A stretch of 45,218 nt of DNA from JBGPRB01 sp964422155. Its GTDB lineage: Bacteria; Chloroflexota; Dehalococcoidia; Dehalococcoidales; RBG-16-60-22. Position 1 is the stretch's first letter. The number at the start of each line of letters is the position of its first letter. The DNA is taken from NCBI GenBank assembly GCA_964422155.1, contig CAYQZZ010000011.1, positions 1 through 45,218 on the forward strand. Direction: 5' to 3'. The position numbers and the translations under genes were made by a program. Shown here one piece after another: positions 1 through 8,750 of this stretch. The notes below the pieces were generated by a model that was not told where the DNA came from, did no database searches, and worked only from the letters and a program-made list of their open reading frames with translations.

Positions 1-2
1 GG

Positions 3-86
3 GACGCCTCCCTTGCTAAGGAGCAGGCGATAGCCGAGGCTCAGGAGGCGAGAAAGCTCAAGGCCAAAAAGCAACCACCACAGTAA
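3..86 (+). CDS. C-terminal end of an unidentified protein (partial at the window edge)
   Basis: An open frame enters from the left edge and ends at TAA 84-86. Its 27 visible residues are rich in Ala, Glu, Lys and Gln (for example EAQEARKLKAKKQPPQ), which looks like a charged helical tail. Too little is present to name a family. It lies 35 bases before the ppsA remnant on the same strand. Confidence 0.4.
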   Translation, partial: DASLAKEQAIAEAQEARKLKAKKQPPQ

Positions 87-121
87 GCTAGAAAGGTAAC
101 AATAGAGAACGGGGACACGAT

Positions 122-429
122 ATGAAGCAGGGTGCTAAATATATTCGCTGGTTTGAAGAGATCAAGATTGGAGATATTCCCATTGTTGGCGGCAAGAATG
201 CCTCTCTGGGAGATTTGATGAACGAGACCCTGGAGTGATGAAGATGATTTCCATGGCTATCTAGGGAGCCAGAAGAAACCACCGCCATATTGGACTCTGC
301 GGTCAGGCGCCGAGCGACTATCCTGAGTTTGCCGAATTTCTGGTGAAAGAAGGAATAAATTCAATGTCTCTCAACCCTGACTCGATAATGAAAGTTACCC
401 TTCAGTTAGTAGATATAGAGAATCCCTGA
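122..429 (+). pseudogene. ppsA: phosphoenolpyruvate synthase remnant with internal deletion
   Basis: Two ends of a PEP synthase are joined with the middle missing. From ATG 122 the frame gives a typical N-terminus (KYIRWFEEIKIG, then VGGKNASLGDL) and stops at TGA 236-238. In another frame, from about 214, the typical C-terminus follows: FDERDPGVMKMISMAI, an in-frame TAG at 262-264, then GLCGQAPSDYPEFAEFLV and SLNPDSIMKVTL, ending at TGA 427-429. Intact PEP synthases are about 750-800 residues and only about 110 remain, so roughly 650-700 codons are gone. The junction is near 205-216. The frame change plus the internal stop show the gene is dead. The family enzyme converts pyruvate, ATP and water to PEP, AMP and phosphate. 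Confidence 0.85.
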
Positions 430-827
430 AGTAATGCCTGAAAGAATTGCCAATATTCTCGGGTTTTGCCCTCGGCAGCATCAGCTTTGTCTTTGTTTTC
501 CTGAGACACAATTCGCTCCTTTCACTGTTTAGTCAGTCTACTACCTCTCAGGAGCTTGTGCCACCCGTTTAGACTCTACGGTTTTAGTGGCCCTACTTGT
601 GTCCCATTATCGCTGACGGTCTACAGCGCTTATAGTTGATTAATTTAATAATTGCATAAGGATTAATAGGCCTCTCTGCGATGATATGTAAAATAAAAGG
701 GCAATCTTTGATAACATTTCTCCGATTCCATATTTCTCTTTATTTTCAATACTACTATATCTTGATAGTACTTATGTTGTCTATTTCAGAAAGTGACAAG
801 AAATATAATGATAATGCTTAGATAAGC
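430..827. other. gene-free stretch
   Basis: AT-rich sequence between the ppsA remnant and the convergent FAD oxidoreductase gene. No coding segment, RNA or strong terminator is apparent. A weak GCTTA/TAAGC inverted repeat lies just beyond the stop of the reverse gene and has no T-tract. Confidence 0.5.
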
Positions 828-2339
828 TTAATCCCAGTTCCCCAAAGCTGCCACACTCTTTCCAGCAAGCCGACCTGAAGCCATCATTTCGCCGGCATTA
901 AGGCCTCCAATGGCGTAGATGTTGCCGCAAATAGACCCCATTTCTCCGGCACTGTATAACCTTGGAATAATCTCCTTATAGGGGTCTAATACCTGCCCGT
1001 AGGCATTACGCCGGGGTCCCCCGCAGGTGTTGATGCCCCCCGGATATAAAACACATGAATAGAAAGGTGGAGTTTCCAGCGGTTTTAAGGATGGTACACC
1101 CCTGCCGAATTCCGGGTCATATCCCTGCTCACAGTAATTGTTGTACTTATTCACAGTCTCTTTGAGGGCAACCGGGTCCATTGTATCGCCGATAAGACGC
1201 CCCAGTTCCTCAATGGTGTCAGCTTTCTTAATCCAACCTTTTTTAATCTCCCGCATGTTGTCATGGCTCCAACCTTCAGGACATCCTCCCAGTTCAGCAG
1301 GGTAGGCTTGAATACCTAGAAGATACCTTTGGTCAGACGCGGAGTTAGCTGAGATAGGCCCCTGTTTCCTTACAGTTTCATCAAAGATTAAATAGGTCGG
1401 AAGGTCGGCATATCCGGGCTCCTCCAGATTATAGTCAGAATGCTTCAACCACCAGTTGTGGCTTAATATACGGATACCCTCATCGGTATATCTCTTACCA
1501 TATTTGTTAACCCAGATACCTCTGCCAAAAACTAACAACCAGGCAGCTTTGTATTCAGGGACCCAGATATTTAAATATCCGACCATAGTATTCATATGCC
1601 AGAGGTCCGCTCCGACACGCTGCGCCATCTTGATACCATCGCCGGTATTATATGGCCAGCCGGAAAACTTTAATGGGAAAGGCCTGAGGTAATTTGCTTT
1701 CATTTCTTCCTCGAATTCAAAACCTCCGGTACACAGGACGACTCCCTTTTTCGCTTTGATAGCTATCTTTTTCCCATTACTCGTTGTATAAACACCCTTT
1801 ATCTCTCTAGTCTCAGCATCTTGAATCAGTTCGGTAGCAGGTGTTGAATACAATACCTCAATACCCCTCTTGTCGAGTTGAATTTTCATCGATGCCAGAA
1901 ATTGAGCACCCCATCCTTTGATAACAACATGGCCGAAGGAATATGCTCCCGGAAATTTAGAATACCCGGCAGAGCTCCCCTTTCTTACGGTATGCTCAAC
2001 TCCCATTGATTTCAGCCAATCCGGATTATTGGCAAGCTCCTTCATGAATATCAGGCAATCTTCCATCGGTACTACTGAAATCTTCGATGCTCTATCTGCA
2101 TCCTGTAGTCCATTCGAGCTTGCAGCGTATAGATATTCCGCGGCGCCTTCAGGATTAGTAGCAAAAGCCGCCCCGACGCCTGACGTCCGGGTCTGACCTC
2201 CTCCCGGGAAAGGCGCTTTTTCCAGTATTATCACACTGGCGCCATTATCATAGGCTGTAATAGCAGTTGAAATACCGGCGCCACCATAGCCCGCAACGAC
2301 CACGTCATACTCTTTGTCCCATTTCTTTTCTTCTCTCAT
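828..2339 (-). CDS. FAD-dependent oxidoreductase, fumarate reductase / ketosteroid dehydrogenase type
   Basis: A 503-residue flavoprotein of the FAD_binding_2 class (fumarate reductase flavoprotein, 3-ketosteroid dehydrogenase, urocanate reductase relatives). The dinucleotide-binding motif is G17-Y-G-G-A-G22, followed by the acidic ribose-binding position in ILEKAPFPGGG near residue 40. The C-terminal FAD-binding segment reads LYSAGEMGSICG...GGLNAGE. Such enzymes add or remove a hydride pair at a C=C bond next to a carbonyl. There is no signal peptide and no CxxCH haem site, so it should be cytoplasmic and take electrons from a soluble partner. An AGAGG ribosome site precedes ATG 2339. The gene stands alone and diverges from the SDR-aldehyde oxidoreductase block. 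Family confidence is high; the substrate is unknown. Confidence 0.85.
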   Translation of the reverse strand: MREEKKWDKEYDVVVAGYGGAGISTAITAYDNGASVIILEKAPFPGGGQTRTSGVGAAFATNPEGAAEYLYAASSNGLQDADRASKISVVPMEDCLIFMKELANNPDWLKSMGVEHTVRKGSSAGYSKFPGAYSFGHVVIKGWGAQFLASMKIQLDKRGIEVLYSTPATELIQDAETREIKGVYTTSNGKKIAIKAKKGVVLCTGGFEFEEEMKANYLRPFPLKFSGWPYNTGDGIKMAQRVGADLWHMNTMVGYLNIWVPEYKAAWLLVFGRGIWVNKYGKRYTDEGIRILSHNWWLKHSDYNLEEPGYADLPTYLIFDETVRKQGPISANSASDQRYLLGIQAYPAELGGCPEGWSHDNMREIKKGWIKKADTIEELGRLIGDTMDPVALKETVNKYNNYCEQGYDPEFGRGVPSLKPLETPPFYSCVLYPGGINTCGGPRRNAYGQVLDPYKEIIPRLYSAGEMGSICGNIYAIGGLNAGEMMASGRLAGKSVAALGNWD

Positions 2340-2743
2340 TTCGACCTCTTTTTGTCTTACACGAACGGATTATTATAAGGTTCCTATTCTTTCATTGACC
2401 GTATTATATCCAGGCAAAGGTTATAGAAAAGCTGCTGGTCGATAGAATACAGCAGTATCCTGGTGCCTCTGCCTATAGTGTTTTTATTTTATTACAAATT
2501 ACGCGTCTAGTAAATTAGCTCTTTTTCTCAGTCTTAAACCGGGGTAGTCTCTGGAGCTTCTCGGCTGGCAAGAATCGAGGAAATTATGAAGGACCCGGAA
2601 TTACGATAGAAGACAGAGGAGATAAAGCGCAATAGACAAATTGACAAAATTTATACGACAATAAATAATGAGTTTATTATAATGAATAAGATATTCAGCA
2701 AGTAAAGGATTTTACAGGATGCAGATAAAAAAGTAATCGCAGT
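2340..2743. other. intergenic stretch without a recognisable intact gene
   Basis: Between the divergent flavoprotein gene and the permease remnant there is AT-rich sequence with many stops. A TATAAT on the reverse strand (2372-2377) could be the -10 of the flavoprotein gene, but no good -35 is seen. Confidence 0.4.
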
Positions 2744-2857
2744 CCAATCCATTCGTCTGCTCCCGGTCTGGCCATCATGCTGGTGGTATTTGCTTTCAAT
2801 CTGGTGGGCGATGGGTTAAGGGATGCCCTTGACCCCAGGTTAAGGGGCTTTCTCTAA
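2744..2857 (+). pseudogene. C-terminal stump of a peptide-type ABC transporter permease (DppC/OppC-like)
   Basis: A short frame ending at TAA 2855-2857 reads PGLAIMLVVFAFNLVGDGL and then RDALDPRLRG. This is the standard last membrane segment and C-terminal signature of DppC/OppC permeases, which carry the LGDGLRDALDPR pattern. Only about 35 residues remain. No start codon or upstream homology precedes it, so it is a leftover of a deleted operon. Confidence 0.7.
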
Positions 2858-2927
2858 TAATCGACGAAAAGTGATATAGTGTCAAATAATGATATAGAAT
2901 TAAATAAACAATTTAAGGAGGCTGTCT

Positions 2928-3710
2928 TTGTTACTTACCAATAGAGTTGCTATTATTACCGGAGGTGCCAAAGGAATCGGGAGAGGTATTGCCCTTAGGT
3001 TTGCCCAGGAGGGTTGTGACGTCGTCGTCAATGCCTTGCACATCGAAGGCGCCAAGAAAGTTGCGGAGGAAGTCAAGGCTCTGGGGCGCAAGTCCCTGGC
3101 GATTGGGGCTGATGTTTCAAATAGCGCCCAGGTAAACGATATGGTGGCCCGGACGATTAAAGAATTCGGCAAAATTGATATCCTGGTCAATAACGCGGGC
3201 GGGATTTCTGCAGCGAAAGGAGGGGCAATTGAGAATACAACCGAAGAGGATTGGGATAGGATTGTCGACATTAACCTGAAAGGTCAGTTTTTATGCTGCC
3301 GGGCAGTCGTACCCTATATGAAAGAAAAAAAGTACGGTAAAATCGTAAATGTCTCTTCAATGGGCGCCGTCCATCCACCCGCACCCATCGTTCATTATCA
3401 TTCGGCTAAAGGAGGGGTCATTGCGTTAACAGCTAACCTGGCTTTTGAACTGGCTCGCTTTAATATCACGGTGAATGCTTTCCTGCCGGGTCCGATACGT
3501 TCAGAATTTTTTACCGGGATTCTGAAGGGAATGTCAGAGGAAGAAGGAAAAGCCTTTTTCACCATGCTGGATAAGAGAGTCCCGATGCAGAGAATGGGTA
3601 CGCCGGAGGACATGGCCGGAGTGGCTCTATTTCTGGCATCGGAGCTTTCATCTTACGTTACCGGTGAAGCAATATGCGCCGGCGGAGGATTACCTCTGAC
3701 ACCCGACTAG
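2928..3710 (+). CDS. SDR-family NAD(P)-dependent oxidoreductase
   Basis: A 260-residue classical short-chain dehydrogenase. It shows the cofactor motif TGGAKGIG (residues 11-18), the NNAGG motif near residue 88, a catalytic Ser in VSSMG and the catalytic Y157-x3-K161. The family interconverts an alcohol and a ketone with NAD(P). Translation starts at TTG 2928, placed seven bases after AAGGAGG; no ATG is available there. It is the first gene of a forward block with an aldehyde oxidoreductase and a second SDR. It is similar throughout to the SDR at 32378-33184 (same GLPL ending and PPAP insert), so the two are paralogues. Substrate unknown. Confidence 0.9.
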   Translation: MLLTNRVAIITGGAKGIGRGIALRFAQEGCDVVVNALHIEGAKKVAEEVKALGRKSLAIGADVSNSAQVNDMVARTIKEFGKIDILVNNAGGISAAKGGAIENTTEEDWDRIVDINLKGQFLCCRAVVPYMKEKKYGKIVNVSSMGAVHPPAPIVHYHSAKGGVIALTANLAFELARFNITVNAFLPGPIRSEFFTGILKGMSEEEGKAFFTMLDKRVPMQRMGTPEDMAGVALFLASELSSYVTGEAICAGGGLPLTPD

Positions 3711-3796
3711 GCATTTTTACAATAAATATATGCAACTATTACTCATTTGATAAACACAGTCTTAAATTGTCGTAATATTTTTCCAAGGAGTGAAAC

Positions 3797-5632
3797 ATGG
3801 CTAGAGGCTATATGGGGAAGATACTAAACGTAGATTTATCCAGACTTGAGATAAGGGATGAGACACTGGATGAGAAGATACTCTATGATTTTATCGGGGG
3901 CTATGGCGTTGGCGCCAGGCTTCTTTACAGTCGGCAGAGGGGTGGCGTAGACCCCCTGGGACCGGAAAATATGCTTGGTTTTTTAACCGGCCCGCTCACC
4001 GGTACTGCCTCAACTTTTGCCGGCCGGTACACGGTGGTGGCAAAATCACCGATCACGGGCGGGTGGGGGGATTCCAACGGGGGGGGGGATTTCGCACCTC
4101 AGATAAAATTTGCCGGCTATGACGCTGTCTTCTTCACAGGGATAGCGGAAAAACCTGTCTATCTATTTATCGATAACGGTAAGGCTGAGCTAAGAGACGC
4201 CGGTCATTTATGGGGAAAGGACTGCTTTGTAACCGAAGATACGCTGCGGGCTGAACTGGGTGAAGATGTGGAAAGCGCCTGCATCGGACCGCCCGGTGAA
4301 AAACTTGCCCTCATTTCCTGCATTGTCACCAAGAGAGGGGCTGTTGCCGGGCGCTCGGGACTGGGGGCGGTGATGGGTTCTAAAAAGCTCAAGGCGGTGG
4401 CAGCCAGGGGGCAGATGGAAGTCCCTGTGGCCGACATCGAGGCGGTAAATCAATTAAGAAAAGAACATATCGCCGCAATGAGGAAATCTAGCGGTGGCAT
4501 GGAGACTTTAGAGGGATTTCACAAGTACGGCACCTCTCATGTTGCCGAAGGCTTTGCGCATAGCGGCAATACGCCGGTTAAAAACTGGGGCGGCGTCGGC
4601 GTTATCGACTTCCCCGATAGCTCCGGCCTCAGCGGTGATGCGGCTATCGCCAACCTTGAAAGGAGAACAGGCTGCTGGCACTGCCCGGTAGGCTGTGAAG
4701 GCAGGCTTAAAGAAGGAAAGGGCAAGTACAAATACCCGGCCGGCACCCGCCGTGTAGAATATGAGACCCAGGCTGCCTTTGGAACGATGTGTCTTAACAA
4801 TAATACGGAATCAATAAATATGATAAACCACTTATGTAACTGCTATGGACTGGATACTATCTCCGGTGGCACTACCATCGCCTTCGCCATCGAGTGCTAT
4901 GAGAATGGAATTATCACCAAGAAGGACACCGATGGGATTGAGCTTACCTGGGGCAATCATCAAGCCATCGTCGCCATGACGGAAAAAATGGTGAAGGGAG
5001 AAGGCTTCGGCGCCGTACTCGCCAATGGTGTTAAGGCAGCCGCCGAGAAAATCGGCAAGGGAGCCAAAAAGTACGCGGTACATATCGGCGGGCAGGAACT
5101 TGGCATGCATGACCCGAAGTTTTACAATTTCCCCGAAGCGACATCCGCGGCGCGCTATCAGATGGATGCAACCCCCGGGCGCCACACTCAAATGAATTTC
5201 GGGCCTGCCAGCTTCGCCATGCAACTTACCAATGCCACCGGTTGGTGCATGTTTAGCGACCTGGTTGGGGGTAACTCCGTCAAATACATCACGGGATTCA
5301 TGAAAGCTGTGACCGGTTGGGACCGTTCCGAGGATGAGCTGCTCAAGGCGGGGGAGAGGATTATCAATATGCGTCATGTCTTTAACCTGCGCGAAGGAAT
5401 CAATCCCCTGGAGTATAAGGTACACCCCAGGATAATCGGTCGCTCTCCACTTAAAGAGGGACCGCTGGCGGGCGCCACTGCGAGTATTGAAGCTCAGATA
5501 TACTGGGGTCTCGGCGCTCTGGACTGGAACCGGGTCACCACCAAACCCAGCCGGAAAAAGTTGCTGGAACTGGGCCTGGACGATGTCGCCAAAGAACTGT
5601 GGCCGGAGGGGCAATTCCCCGGACCGAGATAA
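3797..5632 (+). CDS. aldehyde ferredoxin oxidoreductase (tungsten-pterin enzyme)
   Basis: A 611-residue member of the AOR family, of normal full length. These cytoplasmic enzymes oxidise aldehydes to carboxylic acids and pass electrons to ferredoxin, using a tungsten bis-pterin cofactor and one [4Fe-4S] cluster. The N-terminal pterin-binding domain is clear (GYMGKILNVDLS; FIGGYGVGARLL; AKSPITGGWGDSN). The cluster ligands are C293-x2-C296-x3-C300 and C347 in the LCNCYGLDTIS segment. ATG 3797 is preceded by AAGGAGTG. It lies between two SDRs, which suggests a chain alcohol to aldehyde or ketone to acid. It could also run as an acid reductase. The substrate cannot be deduced. Confidence 0.93.
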   Translation: MARGYMGKILNVDLSRLEIRDETLDEKILYDFIGGYGVGARLLYSRQRGGVDPLGPENMLGFLTGPLTGTASTFAGRYTVVAKSPITGGWGDSNGGGDFAPQIKFAGYDAVFFTGIAEKPVYLFIDNGKAELRDAGHLWGKDCFVTEDTLRAELGEDVESACIGPPGEKLALISCIVTKRGAVAGRSGLGAVMGSKKLKAVAARGQMEVPVADIEAVNQLRKEHIAAMRKSSGGMETLEGFHKYGTSHVAEGFAHSGNTPVKNWGGVGVIDFPDSSGLSGDAAIANLERRTGCWHCPVGCEGRLKEGKGKYKYPAGTRRVEYETQAAFGTMCLNNNTESINMINHLCNCYGLDTISGGTTIAFAIECYENGIITKKDTDGIELTWGNHQAIVAMTEKMVKGEGFGAVLANGVKAAAEKIGKGAKKYAVHIGGQELGMHDPKFYNFPEATSAARYQMDATPGRHTQMNFGPASFAMQLTNATGWCMFSDLVGGNSVKYITGFMKAVTGWDRSEDELLKAGERIINMRHVFNLREGINPLEYKVHPRIIGRSPLKEGPLAGATASIEAQIYWGLGALDWNRVTTKPSRKKLLELGLDDVAKELWPEGQFPGPR

Positions 5633-5700
5633 CCCGGCTGATATAACGCGGGACCTCTGGCCTTAAAATGCTATTTTATATAAGGAGGTTTTAACATATT

Positions 5701-6537
5701 ATGAGTAGCCTTACAGGCAAGGTCGCTTTTATTACCGGCGCCGCCAGCAAGAGGGGCATGGGACATGCCATCGCCCTGCGACTGGCTAAAGAGGGGGCTG
5801 ATGTAGCCGTTACTGACAAGTTTGCCGCCCCCAAAAGCCTTTTCCCCGGAGATGAGGGATGGAGCGGATTAGACGCTATCGTCGCTGAAATCGAGGCCCT
5901 GGGCAGGAAATCCCTGGCAGCGACGATGGATATCAACGTCAGTCAGGAGATTGAAGCGGCCGTAGCCAAAGCAATAAAAAAACTCGGGAAGATAGACATA
6001 CTGGTGCACGCTGCTGCCATTCGAGGACCGGTGGGGGTCCCTGTCGTTGACCTTGCGGAGAAAGATATAAGAGCTATCATTGACGTTGACCTGGTCGGCT
6101 CCTTTCTGGTTACCAAAGCGGTCGCTAGGACTATGATAGCCAGGGGAGAAGGCGGTAAGATTGTTATCATCTGCTCAACCGCCGGACTAAAAGGTGTACC
6201 GGGCAGCGCCGCCTATGGCGCGGCCAAATGGGGTACCATCGGGCTGACGAAAAGCCTGGCCCTGGAGCTGGCGAAGTACAAAATAAATGTCAACGGCATT
6301 AACCCGGGTATGTTTGTTACAAACCTGAGAGACGATTCCTTTGCTAAAATGGCGGAGGCTGAGGGCATCACCTGGGAAGAAGCCAGAAAGAAGGACCAGG
6401 GGGCGTTGGCTAAAATGATACCATGGGGTCGGCTCGGCACGGCTGAAGAAATCGCTGACCTGGCCTATTTCCTGGTCTCTGACCAGTCCGGATACATGAC
6501 CGGAGAAGTAATCGTCCTCGGTGGCGGCGTAACTTAA
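5701..6537 (+). CDS. SDR-family NAD(P)-dependent oxidoreductase
   Basis: A 278-residue classical SDR. The nucleotide-binding loop reads TGAASKRGMG, slightly longer than the usual TGxxxGxG and seen in some SDR subfamilies. The catalytic pair is Y172 and K176 (YGAAK). The end (GYMTGEVIVLGGG) is typical of FabG-like tetrameric enzymes. It follows the aldehyde oxidoreductase by 68 bases and has its own AAGGAGG, with a rather long 12-base spacing to ATG 5701. It probably shares the transcript and pathway. Substrate unknown. Confidence 0.9.
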   Translation: MSSLTGKVAFITGAASKRGMGHAIALRLAKEGADVAVTDKFAAPKSLFPGDEGWSGLDAIVAEIEALGRKSLAATMDINVSQEIEAAVAKAIKKLGKIDILVHAAAIRGPVGVPVVDLAEKDIRAIIDVDLVGSFLVTKAVARTMIARGEGGKIVIICSTAGLKGVPGSAAYGAAKWGTIGLTKSLALELAKYKINVNGINPGMFVTNLRDDSFAKMAEAEGITWEEARKKDQGALAKMIPWGRLGTAEEIADLAYFLVSDQSGYMTGEVIVLGGGVT

Positions 6538-6549
6538 AGGGGGAAAGGG

Positions 6550-6590
6550 AGAGTTGTCAGTTATCAGTTGTAAGTTATCAGTTTGCAGTC
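6550..6590. repeat. short AGTTATCAGTT-type simple repeat
   Basis: The gap between the SDR and the next gene holds GTCAGTTATCAGTTGTAAG followed by TTATCAGTTTGCAGT, an imperfect tandem of a roughly ten-base unit. It is low-complexity spacer sequence of unknown role. Confidence 0.5.
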
Positions 6591-6596
6591 GGGAAA

Positions 6597-7304
6597 ATGG
6601 ACTACACAATAGATAAAAAGTATTACGTAATGCGGAAACCTGAACTCCTCAGGAAATTCGACGAAGAGTCGAAAAACTGGAGTTCGGTCGTTGTCAGGCA
6701 ATACGGGCAAAAGTTTGCAGATACGATATTGCATGAAGCCCGTAAGGAGTTCGAGGCTTTAATTCCTCAAATACCTTATATCGGCGGGGATGAAAACCGT
6801 CGGACCGATTCGCTGGTGGAGTCGATAAGATACCTGGCATTCTATCAGGCCATGAAAAAACTAAGCAAAACGGCGGAGGAAACGGGCAAAATACTCTACG
6901 ACGCCATCCTGACGCAGGTTGATAAACAACGGTCGGAAATTCCGCCATCGGAAAGGCAAACCCCGGAGAAGTATATGGAGAAGCGTAGAAAAGGGGCGGA
7001 TGTATCTCAAGAACGGCGTTATCCTGGAGACTACGTATATAAATTTATTGTCGGTGACGGCAAGGAGTTTGACTACGGCTATGACTATACTGAATGCGCC
7101 ACCCTGAAATTCTATCATGCCCGCGGTGCCGACGAGTTCATGCCTTTTTACTGCTATCTCGATTTTCCCATATGTAGAGTACGAGAGATTGGACTAACCA
7201 GGACGATGACGATATCTGAAGGTCAAAAGAAATGCAACCACCGTTTCAAGATAGGCAGAGAAACGAAGCTAGAGTGGCCGCCGCCATTTTTAAAGAGAAA
7301 ATGA
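6597..7304 (+). CDS. L-2-amino-thiazoline-4-carboxylic acid hydrolase-like protein
   Basis: A 235-residue protein whose second half matches the ATC hydrolase family: DYTECATLKFYHARGADEF, then a Cys-containing CYLDFP segment and a final TRTMTISEG...FRFKIG...EWPPPF. The founding Pseudomonas enzyme opens the thiazoline ring of ATC on the way to cysteine. Most family members sit in uncharacterised catabolic clusters, so the name is a family label and the reaction here is unproven. The conserved DxTEC and C-DFP residues look intact. The ribosome site before ATG 6597 is weak. It is 59 bases after the SDR and 41 before the MmgE/PrpD gene, in the same direction. Confidence 0.75.
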   Translation: MDYTIDKKYYVMRKPELLRKFDEESKNWSSVVVRQYGQKFADTILHEARKEFEALIPQIPYIGGDENRRTDSLVESIRYLAFYQAMKKLSKTAEETGKILYDAILTQVDKQRSEIPPSERQTPEKYMEKRRKGADVSQERRYPGDYVYKFIVGDGKEFDYGYDYTECATLKFYHARGADEFMPFYCYLDFPICRVREIGLTRTMTISEGQKKCNHRFKIGRETKLEWPPPFLKRK

Positions 7305-7345
7305 TGTCTCTTCAAACTATCTGAAGGAACAGGGGGCGCGAGCAT

Positions 7346-8725
7346 ATGACTGCGATAAATGATTTTGTGAAAAACTTTACCAGTACCAGGTATGAAGATT
7401 TACCCGGTGACGCCGTAGAAGCGGCTAAAAAGGAAGTCCTGGACAGCCTGGCGACAGCCCTGGGCGGTTCGTCAAAGGCCGGGGTCGGGGAGCTGGTGGA
7501 CATGGTCAAGGAGTGGGGAGGCAGTGAGCAAAGCACTATCATCGCCTACGGGATTAAGTGCCCGGCACCCAATGCGGCTCAGGTCAACGGGACGATGATA
7601 CATGCCCTGGACTATGACGATGGTCACCAGGTAGCCCTAGTTCATATCGGGTGTGTGGCCGTGTCAACCTCTTTTGCGGTTGCTGAACGGATGGGAAAGG
7701 TAAGCGGTAAAGAATTAATCGCCGCTATCGCCCTTGGCGGTGACTTCATGGCCAGGCTGGGACTGGCGAGCCGACCGGGCACCAGCGCTCTAGGATCCGG
7801 CTGGCACCCTACAACTTTATTCGGTTTCCTGGGCGCCGCCGCCATGGCCGGGAGGATAATGGGGCTTGACGAAGAAAAGATGATTAATGCGATAGGTCTC
7901 GCTTACCATCAATGCGGGGGAGCCGGTTCCGGCGTGGGCGATGGCGCACTGGCGAAAAGGATGGGGCCGGGACTGGCGGCGAAGGCTGGCATCACGGCTG
8001 CCCTGATGGCCGAAAGGGGGATTACCGGTGAGAGGAACTCTCTCGAAGGGAGAACCGGGCTCTTCAACACATATATGGGAGGAGATTACGATGTTAAAAT
8101 ACTAACCGCGGATTTGGGGAAAAGATTTGAGGGAGTAAACATAGGGGATAAGCCGTATCCCTGCTGCGGGCTCACCCACGCATGTATAGACGCAGCACTC
8201 GCTTTGATAGCCAGACATGATATTAAAGTTGACCAGATACGAGATATTACAGTGTATGGTGGACAGTCGGTATACGGTTTATGCCAGCCCCCGGAGGTAA
8301 AGCGTGCCCCGCGGACGATTATCGATGCGCAGTTCAGCGTACCCTGGGTGGTGGCTACGGCTCTGGTCAAGGGTAAGGTCACCGTGGACGACTTTACCGA
8401 TGAAGCTATTAAAAGGCAGGAGATTCTAAAAGTTGCCGGGAAAGTAACCGGCAGGCTTGAACCGGCGATGAGCCGGCATGGCGTCGGGCCGGGCGGGGTA
8501 ATAATTACGATGAAAGACGGTACGGAGTACATGGAGGAGGTGGAACACTGCCTGGGCAGCGTGGAAAGGCCGATGACCTTTGAAGACTGCGCTGAAAAAT
8601 TCCGGGAGTGCGCCGCCTGCTCTATAAAACCGCTGTCCGCCGACACGGTCGATAAGGTTATCGAAATGGTCGCGCGGCTCGAGAAATTAAATGACGCCAA
8701 CGAAATCATCAGACTGCTCTGTTAA
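7346..8725 (+). CDS. MmgE/PrpD family protein
   Basis: A 459-residue member of the MmgE/PrpD superfamily, which includes 2-methylcitrate dehydratase and cis-aconitate decarboxylase. Family landmarks are the N-terminal DSLATALGG, the HALDYDDGH active-site segment near residue 88, the helical domain with the GWHPT segment, and the YPCCGLTHACIDA stretch. Length fits the family. Bacteria carry many paralogues of unknown substrate, so 2-methylcitrate should not be assumed. The gene sits between the ATC-hydrolase-like gene and a small PK-domain-like gene, with a 25-base gap to the latter. Confidence 0.88.
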   Translation: MTAINDFVKNFTSTRYEDLPGDAVEAAKKEVLDSLATALGGSSKAGVGELVDMVKEWGGSEQSTIIAYGIKCPAPNAAQVNGTMIHALDYDDGHQVALVHIGCVAVSTSFAVAERMGKVSGKELIAAIALGGDFMARLGLASRPGTSALGSGWHPTTLFGFLGAAAMAGRIMGLDEEKMINAIGLAYHQCGGAGSGVGDGALAKRMGPGLAAKAGITAALMAERGITGERNSLEGRTGLFNTYMGGDYDVKILTADLGKRFEGVNIGDKPYPCCGLTHACIDAALALIARHDIKVDQIRDITVYGGQSVYGLCQPPEVKRAPRTIIDAQFSVPWVVATALVKGKVTVDDFTDEAIKRQEILKVAGKVTGRLEPAMSRHGVGPGGVIITMKDGTEYMEEVEHCLGSVERPMTFEDCAEKFRECAACSIKPLSADTVDKVIEMVARLEKLNDANEIIRLLC

Positions 8726-8750
8726 TATTTAAGCACGAGAGGAGGATGCA

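Noticed and set aside
4832..5614. 260-codon reverse open frame opposite the aldehyde oxidoreductase
   Set aside because: It lies fully inside a gene with conserved cluster and pterin motifs; it is an antisense shadow.
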